Shown here piece by piece: positions 1 to 9,219 of a stretch of DNA of 64,000 nucleotides (position 1 is the first letter of the stretch; every line of letters begins with the position of its first letter). Both the position numbers and the translations under genes were made by a program. A model generated the notes under the pieces. That model ran no database searches, was not told the origin of the DNA, and was given only the letters and a program-made list of their open reading frames with translations. The stretch comes from Inquilinus sp. Marseille-Q2685. GTDB taxonomy: Bacteria > Pseudomonadota > Alphaproteobacteria > DSM-16000 > Inquilinaceae. The stretch lies in assembly GCF_916619195.1 (NCBI RefSeq), contig NZ_CAKAKL010000002.1:1056001-1120000 (forward strand), in the 5' to 3' direction.

Positions 1-1396
1 CCAGCCGCAGCGGCTTCAACCCGGGATAGATCGGTTCCAGCGCCTTGCGCATGGCGTTGTCGAGCGCGTTGACCGGGCCGTTGCCGAAGGAGACCTCATG
101 CAGGGATTTCTGGCCGACGCGGACCAGCACCGTGGCCTCGGATTCCTGCACCACCTCGCCGCGGGCGTTGAAGCGCCGCTCGTCGACCACGGTGAAGCGG
201 TCCATGGCGAAATAGGCCGGCACCTGGCCCAGCATGCGCCGGGCCAGCAGCTCGAAGCTGGCGGCGGCGGTGTCGTAGGAATAGCCCTCGAACTCGCGCT
301 GCTTCACCAGGTCGACCAGCCGCTCGACATTGCGGTCCTTCGGGTCGATGGCGACGCCGATCTCGGCGAAGCGCGCCAGGATGTTCGCCCGCCCGGCCTG
401 GTCGGAGACGACGAGATGACGGCGGTTGCCCACCCGCTCCGGCGCCACATGCTCGTAGGAGCGCGGGTCCTTGGCGATGGCGGAGACGTGCAGCCCGCCC
501 TTGTGGGCGAAGGCGCGGCCGCCGACATAGGGCGCGCCGGATAGCGGCGAGCGGTTCAGCCGCTCGTCGAACCAGTGGCTGAGATCGGTCAGCGAGGCGA
601 GGCCGGCCTCCGTCACCCCGGTCTCGTAGCCCATCTTCAGCACCAGGGTCGGGATCAGGGTGACGAGGTTGGCGTTGCCGCAGCGCTCGCCCAGGCCGTT
701 CAGCGTGCCCTGGATCTGGCGCACCCCGGCCCGCACCGCCGCCAGGCTGTTGGCGACGGCGTTGCCGGTGTCGTCATGGGCGTGGATGCCCAGCCGGTCG
801 CCCGGGATGTGCCGGGCCACGGCGGAGACGATCTCGGTCACCTCATGCGGCAGGGTGCCGCCATTGGTGTCGCACAGCACCACCCAGCGCGCGCCGGCCT
901 CATAGGCCGCCTTGGCGCAGGCCAGGGCGTAGTCCGGGTTGGCCTTCCAGCCGTCGAAGAAATGCTCGCAGTCGAAGCCGACCTCGCGGCCGCGGCCGAC
1001 CACCTCGGCGACGCTGTCGCGGATCAGCTCGAGATTCTCCTCGCGCGGGATGCCGAGCGCGACGTCGACGTGGAAGTCCCAGGTCTTGCCGACGATCGAG
1101 ATCGACCCGACGTCGCTGTTCAGCAGCGCCGACAGGCCGGGATCGTTGGCGGCGCTGCGGCCCGGCCGCCGGGTCATGCCGAAGGCGGTGAAGCGGGCCT
1201 GGGCCAGCTTCGGCGGGTCGCGGAACAGCGCGTCGTCGGTCGGGTTGGCGCCCGGCCAGCCGCCCTCGACATAGTCGATGCCGAGCGCGTCGAGCTTCCG
1301 GGCGATGGCGATCTTGTCGGCCACCGAGAAGTCCACGCCCTGGGTCTGCGCGCCGTCGCGCAGGGTGGTGTCGAACAGCCAGATCCGCTCGCTCAT
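1..1396 (-). CDS. cimA: (R)-citramalate synthase, 3' end outside window
   Basis: The enzyme condenses pyruvate with acetyl-CoA to give citramalate, the first step of the pyruvate route to 2-oxobutyrate and isoleucine. The protein opens with MSERIWLFDTTLRDGAQ, the metal-binding DTTLRDG motif of the DRE-TIM metallolyase family, and later shows LGIHAHDDTGNAVANS and GLGERCGNANL, both typical of the isopropylmalate/citramalate synthase group. About 465 codons are present, and the C-terminal regulatory domain runs off the window. The ATG lies 4 bp after the cysS stop, so the two are probably cotranscribed. The GAQT-GVDFS wording after the DTTLRD motif fits the CimA subgroup better than LeuA, but homocitrate synthase-like relatives cannot be fully excluded. 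Confidence 0.88.
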   Translation of the reverse strand, partial: MSERIWLFDTTLRDGAQTQGVDFSVADKIAIARKLDALGIDYVEGGWPGANPTDDALFRDPPKLAQARFTAFGMTRRPGRSAANDPGLSALLNSDVGSISIVGKTWDFHVDVALGIPREENLELIRDSVAEVVGRGREVGFDCEHFFDGWKANPDYALACAKAAYEAGARWVVLCDTNGGTLPHEVTEIVSAVARHIPGDRLGIHAHDDTGNAVANSLAAVRAGVRQIQGTLNGLGERCGNANLVTLIPTLVLKMGYETGVTEAGLASLTDLSHWFDERLNRSPLSGAPYVGGRAFAHKGGLHVSAIAKDPRSYEHVAPERVGNRRHLVVSDQAGRANILARFAEIGVAIDPKDRNVERLVDLVKQREFEGYSYDTAAASFELLARRMLGQVPAYFAMDRFTVVDERRFNARGEVVQESEATVLVRVGQKSLHEVSFGNGPVNALDNAMRKALEPIYPGLKPLRL

Positions 1397-1400
1397 CGCC

Positions 1401-2786
1401 TCACCCCACCCGGCGCCACAGGGTGCGGTCCGGCTTGTCCTCCAGCGCGATGCCGGCGGCGGTCAGCTGGTCGCGGATCCGGTCGGCCTCGGCGAAGTTC
1501 TTCGCCGCGCGCGCCGCCCGCCGGTCCGCCACCAGCGCGTCGATCTCGGCGTCGCTCAAGCCCGTCGCCGCCTTCGGACGCCAGCGGAACCAGTCCTCCG
1601 GAGCCTGGTCCAGAAGGCCGAGCAGCCGGGCGCCGGACAGGAGCTCGCCCTTGAGCCGCGCCTGCACGGCCGGATCGCCCGCCTTGTTCAGCGCGCCGGC
1701 CAGGTCGTGCAGCGCCGCCAGGGCCTGCGGCGTGTTGAGGTCGTCCTCCAGCGCGCTCTGCACCACATGCGGCGCATCCGGCGGCTCGCCCGCCTGCACC
1801 GCCTCGACCGCGCGCAGGGCGCCGTACAGCCGATCAAGCGCCGCCCGGGCCTGCCGCACGCCCTCCTTGGTGAAGTCGAAGGGCTGGCGGTAATGGCCGG
1901 ACAGCAGCGTGTAGCGCAGCGCCTCGCCCGGGAACTCCTCCAGCAGGTCGTGCGGCGTGTAGAAGTTGCCGAGCGACTTCGACATCTTCTCGCCCTCGAC
2001 CTGCACGAAGCCGTTGTGCAGCCAGTAGCGGGCCATCACAGGCGTGCCGTGGGCGCAGCGGCTCTGCGCGATCTCGTTCTCGTGATGCGGGAAGATCAGG
2101 TCCAGGCCGCCGGCATGGATGTCGAACTCGTCGCCGAGATGGGCCGCCGCCATGGCCGAGCACTCGATGTGCCAGCCCGGCCGGCCGCGGCCCCAGGGGC
2201 TGTCCCAGCCCGGCTGGTCGTCGGCCGAGGGCTTCCACAGCACGAAATCCGCCGGGTCGCGCTTGTAGGGCGCGACCTCGACCCGGGCGCCGTCGATCAG
2301 TTCCTCGCGGTTGCGGCGCGACAGCTGGCCGTAATCCGGCATGGACGGCACGTTGAACATGACATGGCCCTGATCGGCATAGGCGTGGCCCTTGTCGACC
2401 AGCGTGCCGATCATCGCCAGCATCTGGGGGATATGCTCGGTGGCGCGGGGCTGGATGTCCGGCGCCTGCGCGCCCAGCGCCGCCATATCCTCCAGGAAGG
2501 CCTGGGTGGTGCGCCGGGTCAGCGCCTCGATCGACTCGCCGTTCGCCTTCGCCCGATCGATGATCTTGTCTTCGATATCGGTGATGTTGCGGACATAGGT
2601 CACCCGCGGATACAGCGTCCGCAGCAGGCGGGACAGCACGTCGAAGACGACGACCGGCCGGGCGTTGCCGATATGGGCATAGTCGTGGACCGTCGGGCCG
2701 CAGACATACATCCGCACATGGCTCGGATCGATCGGGACGAAGGTCTCCTTCGTCCGGGTGAGCGTGTTGTGCAGGGTCAGCGCCAC
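1401..2786 (-). CDS. cysS: Cysteine--tRNA ligase
   Basis: A monomeric class I aminoacyl-tRNA synthetase that charges tRNA-Cys in the cytoplasm. The 461-residue product is of normal length. It has the zinc-ligand and HIGH region [16 protein letters not shown] near residues 29-44, the further zinc-binding region with ECSAMA and HHENEIA in the middle, and the KMSKS loop as [11 protein letters not shown]. The start is a GTG giving V(M)[10 protein letters not shown], the usual beginning of alphaproteobacterial CysRS. It is followed after 4 bp by cimA on the same strand. Confidence 0.96.
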   Translation of the reverse strand: MALTLHNTLTRTKETFVPIDPSHVRMYVCGPTVHDYAHIGNARPVVVFDVLSRLLRTLYPRVTYVRNITDIEDKIIDRAKANGESIEALTRRTTQAFLEDMAALGAQAPDIQPRATEHIPQMLAMIGTLVDKGHAYADQGHVMFNVPSMPDYGQLSRRNREELIDGARVEVAPYKRDPADFVLWKPSADDQPGWDSPWGRGRPGWHIECSAMAAAHLGDEFDIHAGGLDLIFPHHENEIAQSRCAHGTPVMARYWLHNGFVQVEGEKMSKSLGNFYTPHDLLEEFPGEALRYTLLSGHYRQPFDFTKEGVRQARAALDRLYGALRAVEAVQAGEPPDAPHVVQSALEDDLNTPQALAALHDLAGALNKAGDPAVQARLKGELLSGARLLGLLDQAPEDWFRWRPKAATGLSDAEIDALVADRRAARAAKNFAEADRIRDQLTAAGIALEDKPDRTLWRRVG

Positions 2787-2891
2787 GGTCGCAATCCTAG
2801 GTGGGCCCGGTCGGGCCGGTTCGGTCGGGACCGCGACGATTACCAGATCGGGACCATGCCGTCCAAGGCCTGAGGCCGCAGGGCAGCCCGG

Positions 2892-3698
2892 TCAGCGACG
2901 CTTGCCGAACCAGCCCTTGCGCTGCGGCACCACCGGCGTGCCCGCCATCAGCGGCGGGCCGGCGGGGGCGCCCTCCGGCTCCTCGAACTGGGCGGTCAGC
3001 GACGGGCGATGCGCCCGCGCCGCCGCCGAGGGCCGCGGCGGCTCTGCCGCGGCCGGGCCCAGCCGGGTGGTCCGGGCAGGCTCGGCCGGCGGCCGGACGC
3101 GCAGGCGGGGCGCCGGCTCCGCCGCCGGACGGGGCTGGACCGGCGCCGGCTCCGGGCGCAGCGCGGGGGCGGCCGGCATCGCGGCGGCCGGGCGGATCTC
3201 AGTTCGCGTCGGCGCCGGGGCCGGGCGGCCGAGCGCGGCGCTGTCGAAGAAGCGGTCGCATTCCGACTGGAACAGCGGGTCCATGCGGCGGGCGGGGCCG
3301 ATGGCGATCACCTGCTTGCCGTGGCGGCGCAGGCTGCGGACCAGCGGCAGGAAGGCGGCGCTGCCGGTCACCAGCACCACGGTGTCGATGCCGCGCTCCA
3401 GCAACCCCAGCTCCATGGCGTCGACCACGAGGCGCAGCGAGGCCGCGTCGCGGCCCGGCTCGATCTCGGTGGTCTGCACCTGGTCGAAGCCGTGACGGTG
3501 CGCCACGCCGCGCAGGTCGGACAGCGCCGCCCAGTCGGCATAGGCGATGCGGCGGGCCGGGCGGCAGACGGTGCCGAGCGCGCCGAGGATGCGGGCGAGA
3601 TCTTCCGGCTCGTCGCCCGGCAGCGACGCGACGTCGAGGAAGACCGCGGCCACCGGCAGCGCCGGGGTGTCCAGGACAGGCGAAATCTCGTCGGTCAT
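2892..3698 (-). CDS. NYN/PIN-fold domain protein with degenerate active site
   Basis: This 268-residue protein has an N-terminal NYN (LabA/DUF88-type, PIN-fold) domain at about residues 15-150. The first strand reads AVFLDVASLP (D22), a conserved VVDAMELG follows (D93), and then VVLVTGSAAFLPLVRSLRRHGKQV at 107-130. Active NYN nucleases normally carry DxxN in the first motif and a G-D-x-D-F type motif in the last. Here N is Ser25 and both acids are replaced (SAA at 113-115), so metal-dependent RNA cleavage is doubtful. The C-terminal 100 residues are Pro/Ala/Arg-rich low complexity ending in WFGKRR, which may bind nucleic acid. It lies between gltX and cysS on the same strand. The function is unknown. 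Confidence 0.75.
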   Translation of the reverse strand: MTDEISPVLDTPALPVAAVFLDVASLPGDEPEDLARILGALGTVCRPARRIAYADWAALSDLRGVAHRHGFDQVQTTEIEPGRDAASLRLVVDAMELGLLERGIDTVVLVTGSAAFLPLVRSLRRHGKQVIAIGPARRMDPLFQSECDRFFDSAALGRPAPAPTRTEIRPAAAMPAAPALRPEPAPVQPRPAAEPAPRLRVRPPAEPARTTRLGPAAAEPPRPSAAARAHRPSLTAQFEEPEGAPAGPPLMAGTPVVPQRKGWFGKRR

Positions 3699-3780
3699 AT
3701 CGGGCTTCTTACTCCGGACCGCGGGTCGGCGCCAAGAGGGGCAAGGTTAAGTTTTATGCAAGTTTTAGCGGGTGGGGTGT

Positions 3781-5142
3781 TCAGGCCACACGGCCGGCGA
3801 GCCGGGCCAGCGCCCGCTCGCGCCCGATCAGCGGCAGAAGGCCGCGCAGCTCCGGGCCGTGATCGAGGCCGGTCAGGGCCAGGCGCAGGGTCAGGAACAG
3901 CGGCTTGCCCTTGACCCCGGTGCGGTCGCGCACCGCCGCCGTCCACGCGCCCCAGGTGGCGTCGTCCCAGGGCTCGGGCGGCAGCAGCCCGGCCGCGGCG
4001 GCCAGCAGGCCCGCATCGGCGACCACCGGCGTCACCGGCCCGGTGACCACCCGCCACCAGCCGGCGGCGTCCTCGAGCCGCTGCAGGTTCGGACGCAGCA
4101 CCGCCCAGGCGGCCTCGTCGACGGCGCCGAGGCCGAGCGCCGCCAGCCTGTCCCGCACCGCCGCGTAAGGCGTCTCGTGCAGGATGCGGCCGTTCAGCCG
4201 TTCCAGCTCGGTCGGGTCGAAGCGCGGGATGGTGCGGGAGAACTTGGCGAAGTCGAACTCGGCGACGAGGTCGTCGAGCGAATGCCGCGGCTCGATCGGA
4301 TCGGAGGTGCCGAGCTTGGCCAGGAGGCTGGTCACCGCCAGCGGCTCGATCCCCTGCTCCCGCAGGCTGCGCAGCGACAGGCTGCCCAGGCGCTTGGACA
4401 GGCCGTGGCCCTCGGCATCGGCGATCAGCGAGAGATGGGCATAGCCCGGCGGCGCGGCGCCCAGCGCCTCGGCCAGCTGGATGTGCATGGCGGTGTTGGC
4501 GACATGGTCCTCGCCGCGCACCACCAGGGTGACGCCCATGTCGATGTCGTCGACCACCGAGCCGATGTGATAGAGCGCCCGCCCATCCTCGCGCACCAGC
4601 ACCGGGTCGGAGATGTCGCGGCCGTTGAAATGCACCCGGCCGCGGACCTTGTCGTCCCACTCGATCGGCGCGTCCGCCATCTTGAAGCGCCAATGCGGCC
4701 GGTGCCCTTCCGCCTCGAGCCGGGCGCGGTCGGCGTCGGTCAGGGCCAGCGCGGCGCGGTCGTAGAGCGGCGGCAGGCCGCGGGCCAGCAGGCTCTTGCG
4801 CTTGAGCTCCAGTTCCTCCGCCGTCTCGTAGCAGGGATAGAGCCGGCCGGCCGCCTTCAGCCGGTCCTGCGCCGCCCGGTAGCGATCGGTGCGGTCGGAC
4901 TGGCGGGCGAAGCCGTCCCAGTGAAGACCCAGCCAGCGCAGGTCCTGCTCGATCGCCGCGGCGAACTCGGCGCTGCCCCGCTCGGTGTCTGTGTCGTCGA
5001 GGCGCAGCAGGAAGCGGCCGCCCGTGGCGCGGGCGGCGAGCCAGCAGACCAGCGCGGTGCGGACGTTGCCGACATGCAGCAGGCCGGTCGGGCTGGGGGC
5101 GAAGCGGGTGATGATCGGGGCGGAGGTCGGCACGTCGGTCAT
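3781..5142 (-). CDS. gltX: Glutamate--tRNA ligase
   Basis: A class I synthetase that charges tRNA-Glu; alphaproteobacteria often also use one GluRS to mischarge tRNA-Gln for GatCAB. The HIGH motif is seen in [19 protein letters not shown] near the N-terminus, and the KMSKS equivalent is [13 protein letters not shown]. The reading frame stays open 34 codons further upstream, but the family-typical start [20 protein letters not shown] begins at 5142, giving 453 residues. The shorter start also clears the terminator at 5174-5206. Alphaproteobacteria frequently carry two gltX copies, and which copy this is cannot be decided from the window. Confidence 0.93.
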   Translation of the reverse strand: MTDVPTSAPIITRFAPSPTGLLHVGNVRTALVCWLAARATGGRFLLRLDDTDTERGSAEFAAAIEQDLRWLGLHWDGFARQSDRTDRYRAAQDRLKAAGRLYPCYETAEELELKRKSLLARGLPPLYDRAALALTDADRARLEAEGHRPHWRFKMADAPIEWDDKVRGRVHFNGRDISDPVLVREDGRALYHIGSVVDDIDMGVTLVVRGEDHVANTAMHIQLAEALGAAPPGYAHLSLIADAEGHGLSKRLGSLSLRSLREQGIEPLAVTSLLAKLGTSDPIEPRHSLDDLVAEFDFAKFSRTIPRFDPTELERLNGRILHETPYAAVRDRLAALGLGAVDEAAWAVLRPNLQRLEDAAGWWRVVTGPVTPVVADAGLLAAAAGLLPPEPWDDATWGAWTAAVRDRTGVKGKPLFLTLRLALTGLDHGPELRGLLPLIGRERALARLAGRVA

Positions 5143-5173
5143 GGGGCGGGGAGATAGCACGATCCGGCCGGCA

Positions 5174-5206
5174 ACGGAAAAGGCCCGGTCTCCCGGGCCT
5201 TTCCGT
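5174..5206 (-). terminator. Rho-independent terminator after recA
   Basis: A GC-rich stem (aaggcccgg paired with ccgggcctt, loop tctc) is extended by acgga/tccgt with a one-base bulge. On the minus strand it is followed by a short T run within ccttttccg. It lies just after the recA stop and before the gltX start, separating the two transcripts. Confidence 0.75.
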
Positions 5207-5240
5207 CGCGCAGACTGAGTCAGGTCAGTTCCGGCGGCGG

Positions 5241-6320
5241 TCACTCCTCGCCGTCGCCGTCATTCTCCGCACCGCCGCCGGCGGTCATCATGCGGTCGGA
5301 GACCAGGCCGGCATTGGCCCGGATCTTGGCCTCGACCGCCTTCGCCGTCTCGGGATTGTCGCGCAGGAAGACCTTGGCGTTCTCGCGGCCCTGGCCGATG
5401 CGCTGGCCGTCATAGGAGAACCAGGCGCCCGACTTCTCCACCACCCCGGCCTGGACGCCGAGGTCGAGCAGCTCGCCGGTCTTCGACACGCCCTCGCCAT
5501 ACATGATGTCGAACTCGACGGCGCGGAACGGCGGCGCCAGCTTGTTCTTCACCACCTTCACCCGGGTCTGGTTGCCGGTGACGGTCTCGCGGTCCTTGAT
5601 CGCGCCGATGCGGCGGATGTCGAGCCGGATCGAGGAGTAGAACTTCAGCGCGTTGCCGCCCGTCGTCGTCTCCGGGTTGCCGAACATCACGCCGATCTTC
5701 AGGCGGATCTGGTTGATGAAGATGACCAGGGTGTTGGAGCGCGCGATCGAGCCGGTGAGCTTGCGCATCGCCTGGCTCATCAGCCGGGCCTGCAGGCCGG
5801 GCTGGTTGTCGCCCATCTCGCCCTCGAGCTCGGCCCGCGGCACCAGCGCCGCCACCGAATCGACCACCACCACGTCGATCGCGCCGGAACGGACCAGCGT
5901 GTCGGTGATCTCCAGCGCTTGCTCGCCGGCATCGGGCTGCGAAATCAGGAGCTCGTCGATGTTGACGCCGAGCTTGCGGGCATAGGTCGGGTCGAGCGCA
6001 TGCTCGGCATCGACATAGGCGCAGGTGCCGCCGGCCTTCTGCGCCTCGGCCACCGCATGCAGCGCCAGCGTGGTCTTGCCCGAGCTTTCCGGCCCGTAGA
6101 TCTCGACGATGCGGCCCTTCGGCAGGCCGCCGATGCCGAGCGCGATATCGAGACCCAGCGACCCGGTCGAGATCACCTCCGTCTCGATCTGGGGCCGCGC
6201 CCCGAGCTTCATCACCGAGCCCTTGCCGAAGGCCCGTTCAATCTGAGTCAGGGCGGCTTCCAGCGCCTTGGTCTTGTCCATCGGGGCTCTTTCCACAACA
6301 CGGAGAGTCGGGATCGACAT
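5241..6320 (-). CDS. recA: DNA recombinase RecA
   Basis: An ATP-dependent strand-exchange protein that also serves as co-protease for LexA in the SOS response. The Walker A motif is [13 protein letters not shown], the Walker B region is [10 protein letters not shown], and the DNA-binding loop 2 region [22 protein letters not shown] is intact. The ORF is open for 40 codons further upstream, but the ATG at 6320 gives [20 protein letters not shown], matching the extended N-terminus of alphaproteobacterial RecA, and an AGGA lies 8-9 bp before it. The product is 359 residues with an acidic C-terminal tail (ENDGDGEE). An SOS-box-like sequence sits about 55 bp upstream. Confidence 0.97.
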   Translation of the reverse strand: MSIPTLRVVERAPMDKTKALEAALTQIERAFGKGSVMKLGARPQIETEVISTGSLGLDIALGIGGLPKGRIVEIYGPESSGKTTLALHAVAEAQKAGGTCAYVDAEHALDPTYARKLGVNIDELLISQPDAGEQALEITDTLVRSGAIDVVVVDSVAALVPRAELEGEMGDNQPGLQARLMSQAMRKLTGSIARSNTLVIFINQIRLKIGVMFGNPETTTGGNALKFYSSIRLDIRRIGAIKDRETVTGNQTRVKVVKNKLAPPFRAVEFDIMYGEGVSKTGELLDLGVQAGVVEKSGAWFSYDGQRIGQGRENAKVFLRDNPETAKAVEAKIRANAGLVSDRMMTAGGGAENDGDGEE

Positions 6321-6372
6321 CACCTGTCCTTTCCAGTTGCATGGCGCCATACGCCGCGTCAATGCAGCTCTT

Positions 6373-6387
6373 GTACACGTTTTGTTC
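6373..6387. promoter_or_regulatory. Candidate LexA (SOS) box upstream of recA
   Basis: GTAC-ACGTTTT-GTTC differs at one base from the alphaproteobacterial SOS box GTTC-N7-GTTC (read on the minus strand as GAAC-N7-GAAC). It lies 53 bp upstream of the recA start, where LexA control of recA would be expected. Assignment is by consensus only. Confidence 0.6.
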
Positions 6388-6488
6388 CTATCAAGCAAGA
6401 GCCGAGGCGCAACGCCCCTTCCGCGGCCGCAGCTTCGCAAGCAGGATCAATCCGCTTCGGGCTAGTACGGGATCAGGAGAACGAACCG

Positions 6489-7355
6489 ATGCCCAAGGAC
6501 GCGACGCTCGACCGCCACCTCGCCCGCATCCAGCGGGTGATCGACCACATCGTCGCCCATCTCGACGATCCCATCGACCTGGACCGGCTGGCGGAGGTGG
6601 CCTGCTTCTCGCCCTATCACTTCCACCGGGCCTACCGGTACCTGCTGGGCGAGACGGTGGCCGACACGGTGCGCCGGCTGCGCCTGCACCGCGCCGCCGG
6701 CACCCTCTTGGAGAGCGAGACGGCGGTGGCCCGCATCGCACGGCGGGCGGGGTACGGCAGCACGGCCGCCTTCAGCCGCGCCTTCGCCGAGCGCTACGGC
6801 CGCCCGCCGGGAGCCTATCGCGATACGCGCCGGTCGTTCCCCTTCGACTCACCCGAAGGAGAGACAGTTATGCCCGACGTGACCTACCGCACCCTGGCGC
6901 CGATCCGCGTCGCCGCCGTCCGCCACACCGGCCCCTATATGGAGGTCGGCCGTAGCTTCGACATCCTGATGTCCTGGGCCCGTGCCCGCCAGCTGCTGCG
7001 CCCAGGCGCCCGCAGCCTCGGCGTCTACTACGACGATCCGGCCGCGATAGCACCCGCCACGCTGCGCTCCGACGCCTGCCTGGAGGTGCCGGAGGGCGTG
7101 GCCGGCGAGGGCGAGATCGCGATCCGCACCATTGCCGGCGGGCCGCATGCGGTGCTGCGCCACACCGGCCCCTATGCCGAGCTGGAGCGGTCCTATGCCT
7201 GGCTGTACCGGACCTGGCTGCCGACCAGCGGCGCCGAACCGGCGGAAGCGCCGATCTTCGAGGAGTATGTCAATGATCCGCGCAGCCCCCCGCCGGCGGA
7301 GCTGATCACCGACATCCCCCTGCCGGTCCGGGTGATTCCGGAGGGACAAAGGTAA
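6489..7355 (+). CDS. AraC-family regulator with GyrI-like effector-binding domain
   Basis: A 288-residue transcription factor. Residues 10-110 form two helix-turn-helix motifs of the AraC/XylS type (AEVACFSPYHFHRAYRYLLGE and IARRAGYGSTAAFSRAF), with the DNA-binding domain at the N-terminus as in Rob-like proteins. Residues about 130-288 form a GyrI/SRPBCC-like ligand-binding domain with the repeated signature VRHTGPYMEV and LRHTGPYAEL. The start at 6489 is chosen because AGGAG lies about 10 bp upstream. It is divergent from recA with only the recA promoter region between. Its small-molecule ligand and targets are not evident. Confidence 0.88.
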   Translation: MPKDATLDRHLARIQRVIDHIVAHLDDPIDLDRLAEVACFSPYHFHRAYRYLLGETVADTVRRLRLHRAAGTLLESETAVARIARRAGYGSTAAFSRAFAERYGRPPGAYRDTRRSFPFDSPEGETVMPDVTYRTLAPIRVAAVRHTGPYMEVGRSFDILMSWARARQLLRPGARSLGVYYDDPAAIAPATLRSDACLEVPEGVAGEGEIAIRTIAGGPHAVLRHTGPYAELERSYAWLYRTWLPTSGAEPAEAPIFEEYVNDPRSPPPAELITDIPLPVRVIPEGQR

Positions 7356-7362
7356 GAACGCC

Positions 7363-7394
7363 GGAAGGCCGGATCAGGGATGATCCGGCCTTCC
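7363..7394. terminator. Bidirectional hairpin terminator between convergent genes
   Basis: A perfect 14-bp stem (ggaaggccggatca with tgatccggccttcc) and a 4-base loop lie between the convergent AraC-type gene and the lipoprotein gene. No long T run follows on either side, but position and stem strength fit shared termination. Confidence 0.7.
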
Positions 7395-7413
7395 ACGCTC
7401 GTCCCGTCAGACC

Positions 7414-8142
7414 TCAGAACGGGTAGGCGTCGCCGGTCGGCAGCCGGTTGACGGCCAGCGGCAGCGTGGCGTTGGGCTTGCAGGTCACCGCCCGCCGCCA
7501 GCTCGGCGCCGCCGCGGTGGCGTAGGAGCCTTCGGGCATCGGGCCCGGAGCCTCGGCCGAGACCGGGTTCGGGCCGGTCGGCACGTTGATCGTCTCATAG
7601 GACGGCACGCGCTGCGGCTGCTCGCCGGCAGCGACCGGGACCGCGGCGAAGGGAATGTAGGTGTCGTCCGACTGATCCTCGATCGATGGTCCGGCCGCCG
7701 CGCGACGCGCGGCGCGGCGGTCGCGCGCCGAAGAGACCGGGGCCATGGCCACGATCGGGCCCGGCAGCCGCGCCGCCGCGGCGGGCGGAACGGTGTAGGG
7801 CTGCCCCGGCGCGGCCGAGGTCGAGGCGGCCGGCGCGGCGACGGGGACCGCGGCCGGCGTCAGCGCGACCGGCTGCCCCGAGGCGGCCGCTTCGGCCGGA
7901 TAGCAGTTCGGCACCGGCAGGCACTGGAAGGTCGCCCCCTTGCGGCCGTCGACCACGTCCTCGGCCTTGAACACGGCGAGCCGGTTGATCTGGGCGCATT
8001 GCGCGTTGGCGTAGATGGCGGCCTGATCCGCACTGTTGATGAAACCCGCATAGTCGACACGGGTCTCCTTCGGCGTCACCGGATCGATCCCGCAGCCCGA
8101 GACGGCGAGAACGGCGGCGAAAAGCGCTGCGCCACGAAGCAT
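7414..8142 (-). CDS. Putative lipoprotein, unknown function
   Basis: The 242-residue product starts with a signal peptide MLRGAALFAAVLAVSGCG whose lipobox AVSGC puts the lipidated cysteine at position 17, so it should be anchored in a membrane facing the periplasm. Residues 25-85 form the only globular-looking part and contain four cysteines (AQCAQIN, FQCLPVPNC), which may form disulphides. The rest is Ala/Pro-rich with a short Arg-rich stretch (RDRRAARRAA). The C-terminus holds another cysteine (VTCKPNATLPLAVNRLPTGD). I do not recognise the family. It stands alone, convergent with the AraC-type gene. Confidence 0.7.
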   Translation of the reverse strand: MLRGAALFAAVLAVSGCGIDPVTPKETRVDYAGFINSADQAAIYANAQCAQINRLAVFKAEDVVDGRKGATFQCLPVPNCYPAEAAASGQPVALTPAAVPVAAPAASTSAAPGQPYTVPPAAAARLPGPIVAMAPVSSARDRRAARRAAAGPSIEDQSDDTYIPFAAVPVAAGEQPQRVPSYETINVPTGPNPVSAEAPGPMPEGSYATAAAPSWRRAVTCKPNATLPLAVNRLPTGDAYPF

Positions 8143-8204
8143 CGAATAACCTCGATCTGAAAGCCCCTCGGCGCCACCCTAGCACGGACGCGCAGCGAGG
8201 CGGA

Positions 8205-8292
8205 GACGAGAACGGCGCCTTCGGCCAAAGATGGCACCAGGCGGACGAAACCACGTCTTTCGGCCGAGACCACAGACGAGAACGGCGCCTTC
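8205..8292. repeat. 18-bp direct repeat downstream of dksA
   Basis: gacgagaacggcgccttc occurs at 8205-8222 and again at 8275-8292, 70 bp apart. The second copy forms the left half of the dksA terminator hairpin, and the first lacks its partner arm. It looks like a decayed tandem duplication of the terminator region. Confidence 0.7.
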
Positions 8293-8301
8293 CGGCGCCG
8301 T
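8282..8301 (-). terminator. Hairpin downstream of dksA
   Basis: acggcgcc-ttcc-ggcgccgt is a perfect 8-bp stem beginning 8 bp after the dksA stop. On the minus strand it is followed by ttctcgt, a weak T-rich tail. Confidence 0.6.
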
Positions 8302-8308
8302 GGGTCGG

Positions 8309-8728
8309 TCAATCGTCGCGGTGGGTGCGTTCCAGCCGCTCGTGGCGCTCCTGCGCCTCGAGGCTGAGGGTCGCGGTCGGCCGCGCCTCCAGCCGCTTGA
8401 CGCCGATCGGCTCGCCCGTCTCCTCGCAGAAGCCGTAGGAGCCGTCCTCGATCCGCCGCATCGCCGCGTCGATCTTGGACAGGAGCTTGCGCTCACGGTC
8501 GCGGGTCCTGAGCTCGAGCGAACGGTCGGTCTCGGCGGAGGCCCGGTCGGTCAGATCCGGCTCCTGGATGCCGCCATCCTGCAGGCTGTTCAGGGTCGCG
8601 TTGGATTCGGCGAGGAGGTCGGCCCGCCACTTCAGAAGCTTGCGCCGGAAATATTCCAGCATCATCGGATTCATGAAGTCTTCATCATCCGACGGCCGAT
8701 AATCCGGAGGCAGAAGCATCGCTGTCAT
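8309..8728 (-). CDS. dksA: RNA polymerase-binding protein DksA, zinc-poor type
   Basis: A ppGpp cofactor that binds the RNA polymerase secondary channel. The product of about 139 residues has the N-terminal PPDYRPSDDEDFMNP segment, a coiled coil with its acidic tip (RASAETDRSLELRTRDRERKLL), and the C-terminal globular region ending ERHERLERTHRDD. In E. coli DksA four cysteines bind zinc; here the equivalent positions read C-T-S-A (GFCEETGEP and TLSLEAQE), so only the first is kept and zinc binding is unlikely. This resembles other alphaproteobacterial DksA proteins. Alternative starts are the GTG at 8740 and the ATG at 8719; no strong ribosome-binding site separates them. Confidence 0.9.
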   Translation of the reverse strand: MTAMLLPPDYRPSDDEDFMNPMMLEYFRRKLLKWRADLLAESNATLNSLQDGGIQEPDLTDRASAETDRSLELRTRDRERKLLSKIDAAMRRIEDGSYGFCEETGEPIGVKRLEARPTATLSLEAQERHERLERTHRDD

Positions 8729-8740
8729 CGCAACAACCAC

Positions 8741-9219
8741 TCACTGTCTGACGTGCCGGCCTTCTTCCGAAGCCTGGGCGGCGCGGAGTATAGGGAGACG
8801 CCGGAACGGAAACAATCGAAACGATGTGCCGGTCGCGTTTTGCAACCCGCTGATTTTGTTGGGCTTTAACGACCGCACAAGATCCGTCGCCCCCGGACGC
8901 CGCTTCGCCTCGCGGCATCGGGGTGCCGCAGCGGCCACCGGCTGCGGACCGGTCGGCACATTGCGGCATGCGGCGCCCTGATACCGCCGAACGGGGCGGG
9001 AACGCAAGGGGATCAGAGTATGGCGAAATTCCGATCGGCCCTGCGCGCCACGAAAAGCCCTGCGGGAACCGGCTTCATCGGGCCCGCCGGATGCGGTTCG
9101 GCCCGGCTGCGTCGAACGCTCTCGATCTGCGAACCGCCTGCACACGCCGCGGCCCGATGCCTTGGAAATGCCGATCCGCCGTGCGAGGGTGCGGCGAAAT
9201 CGACAGCCGGGAGCCGATC
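8741..9219. other. 479-bp intergenic region, no gene recognised
   Basis: This divergent region should carry the dksA promoter on its left side and the promoter of the DUF4424 gene on its right. It contains an AT-richer patch near 8810-8870. A 67-codon frame from 9020 has a plausible ribosome-binding site but a low-complexity, unrecognisable product. I see no RNA gene or repeat. Confidence 0.5.
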
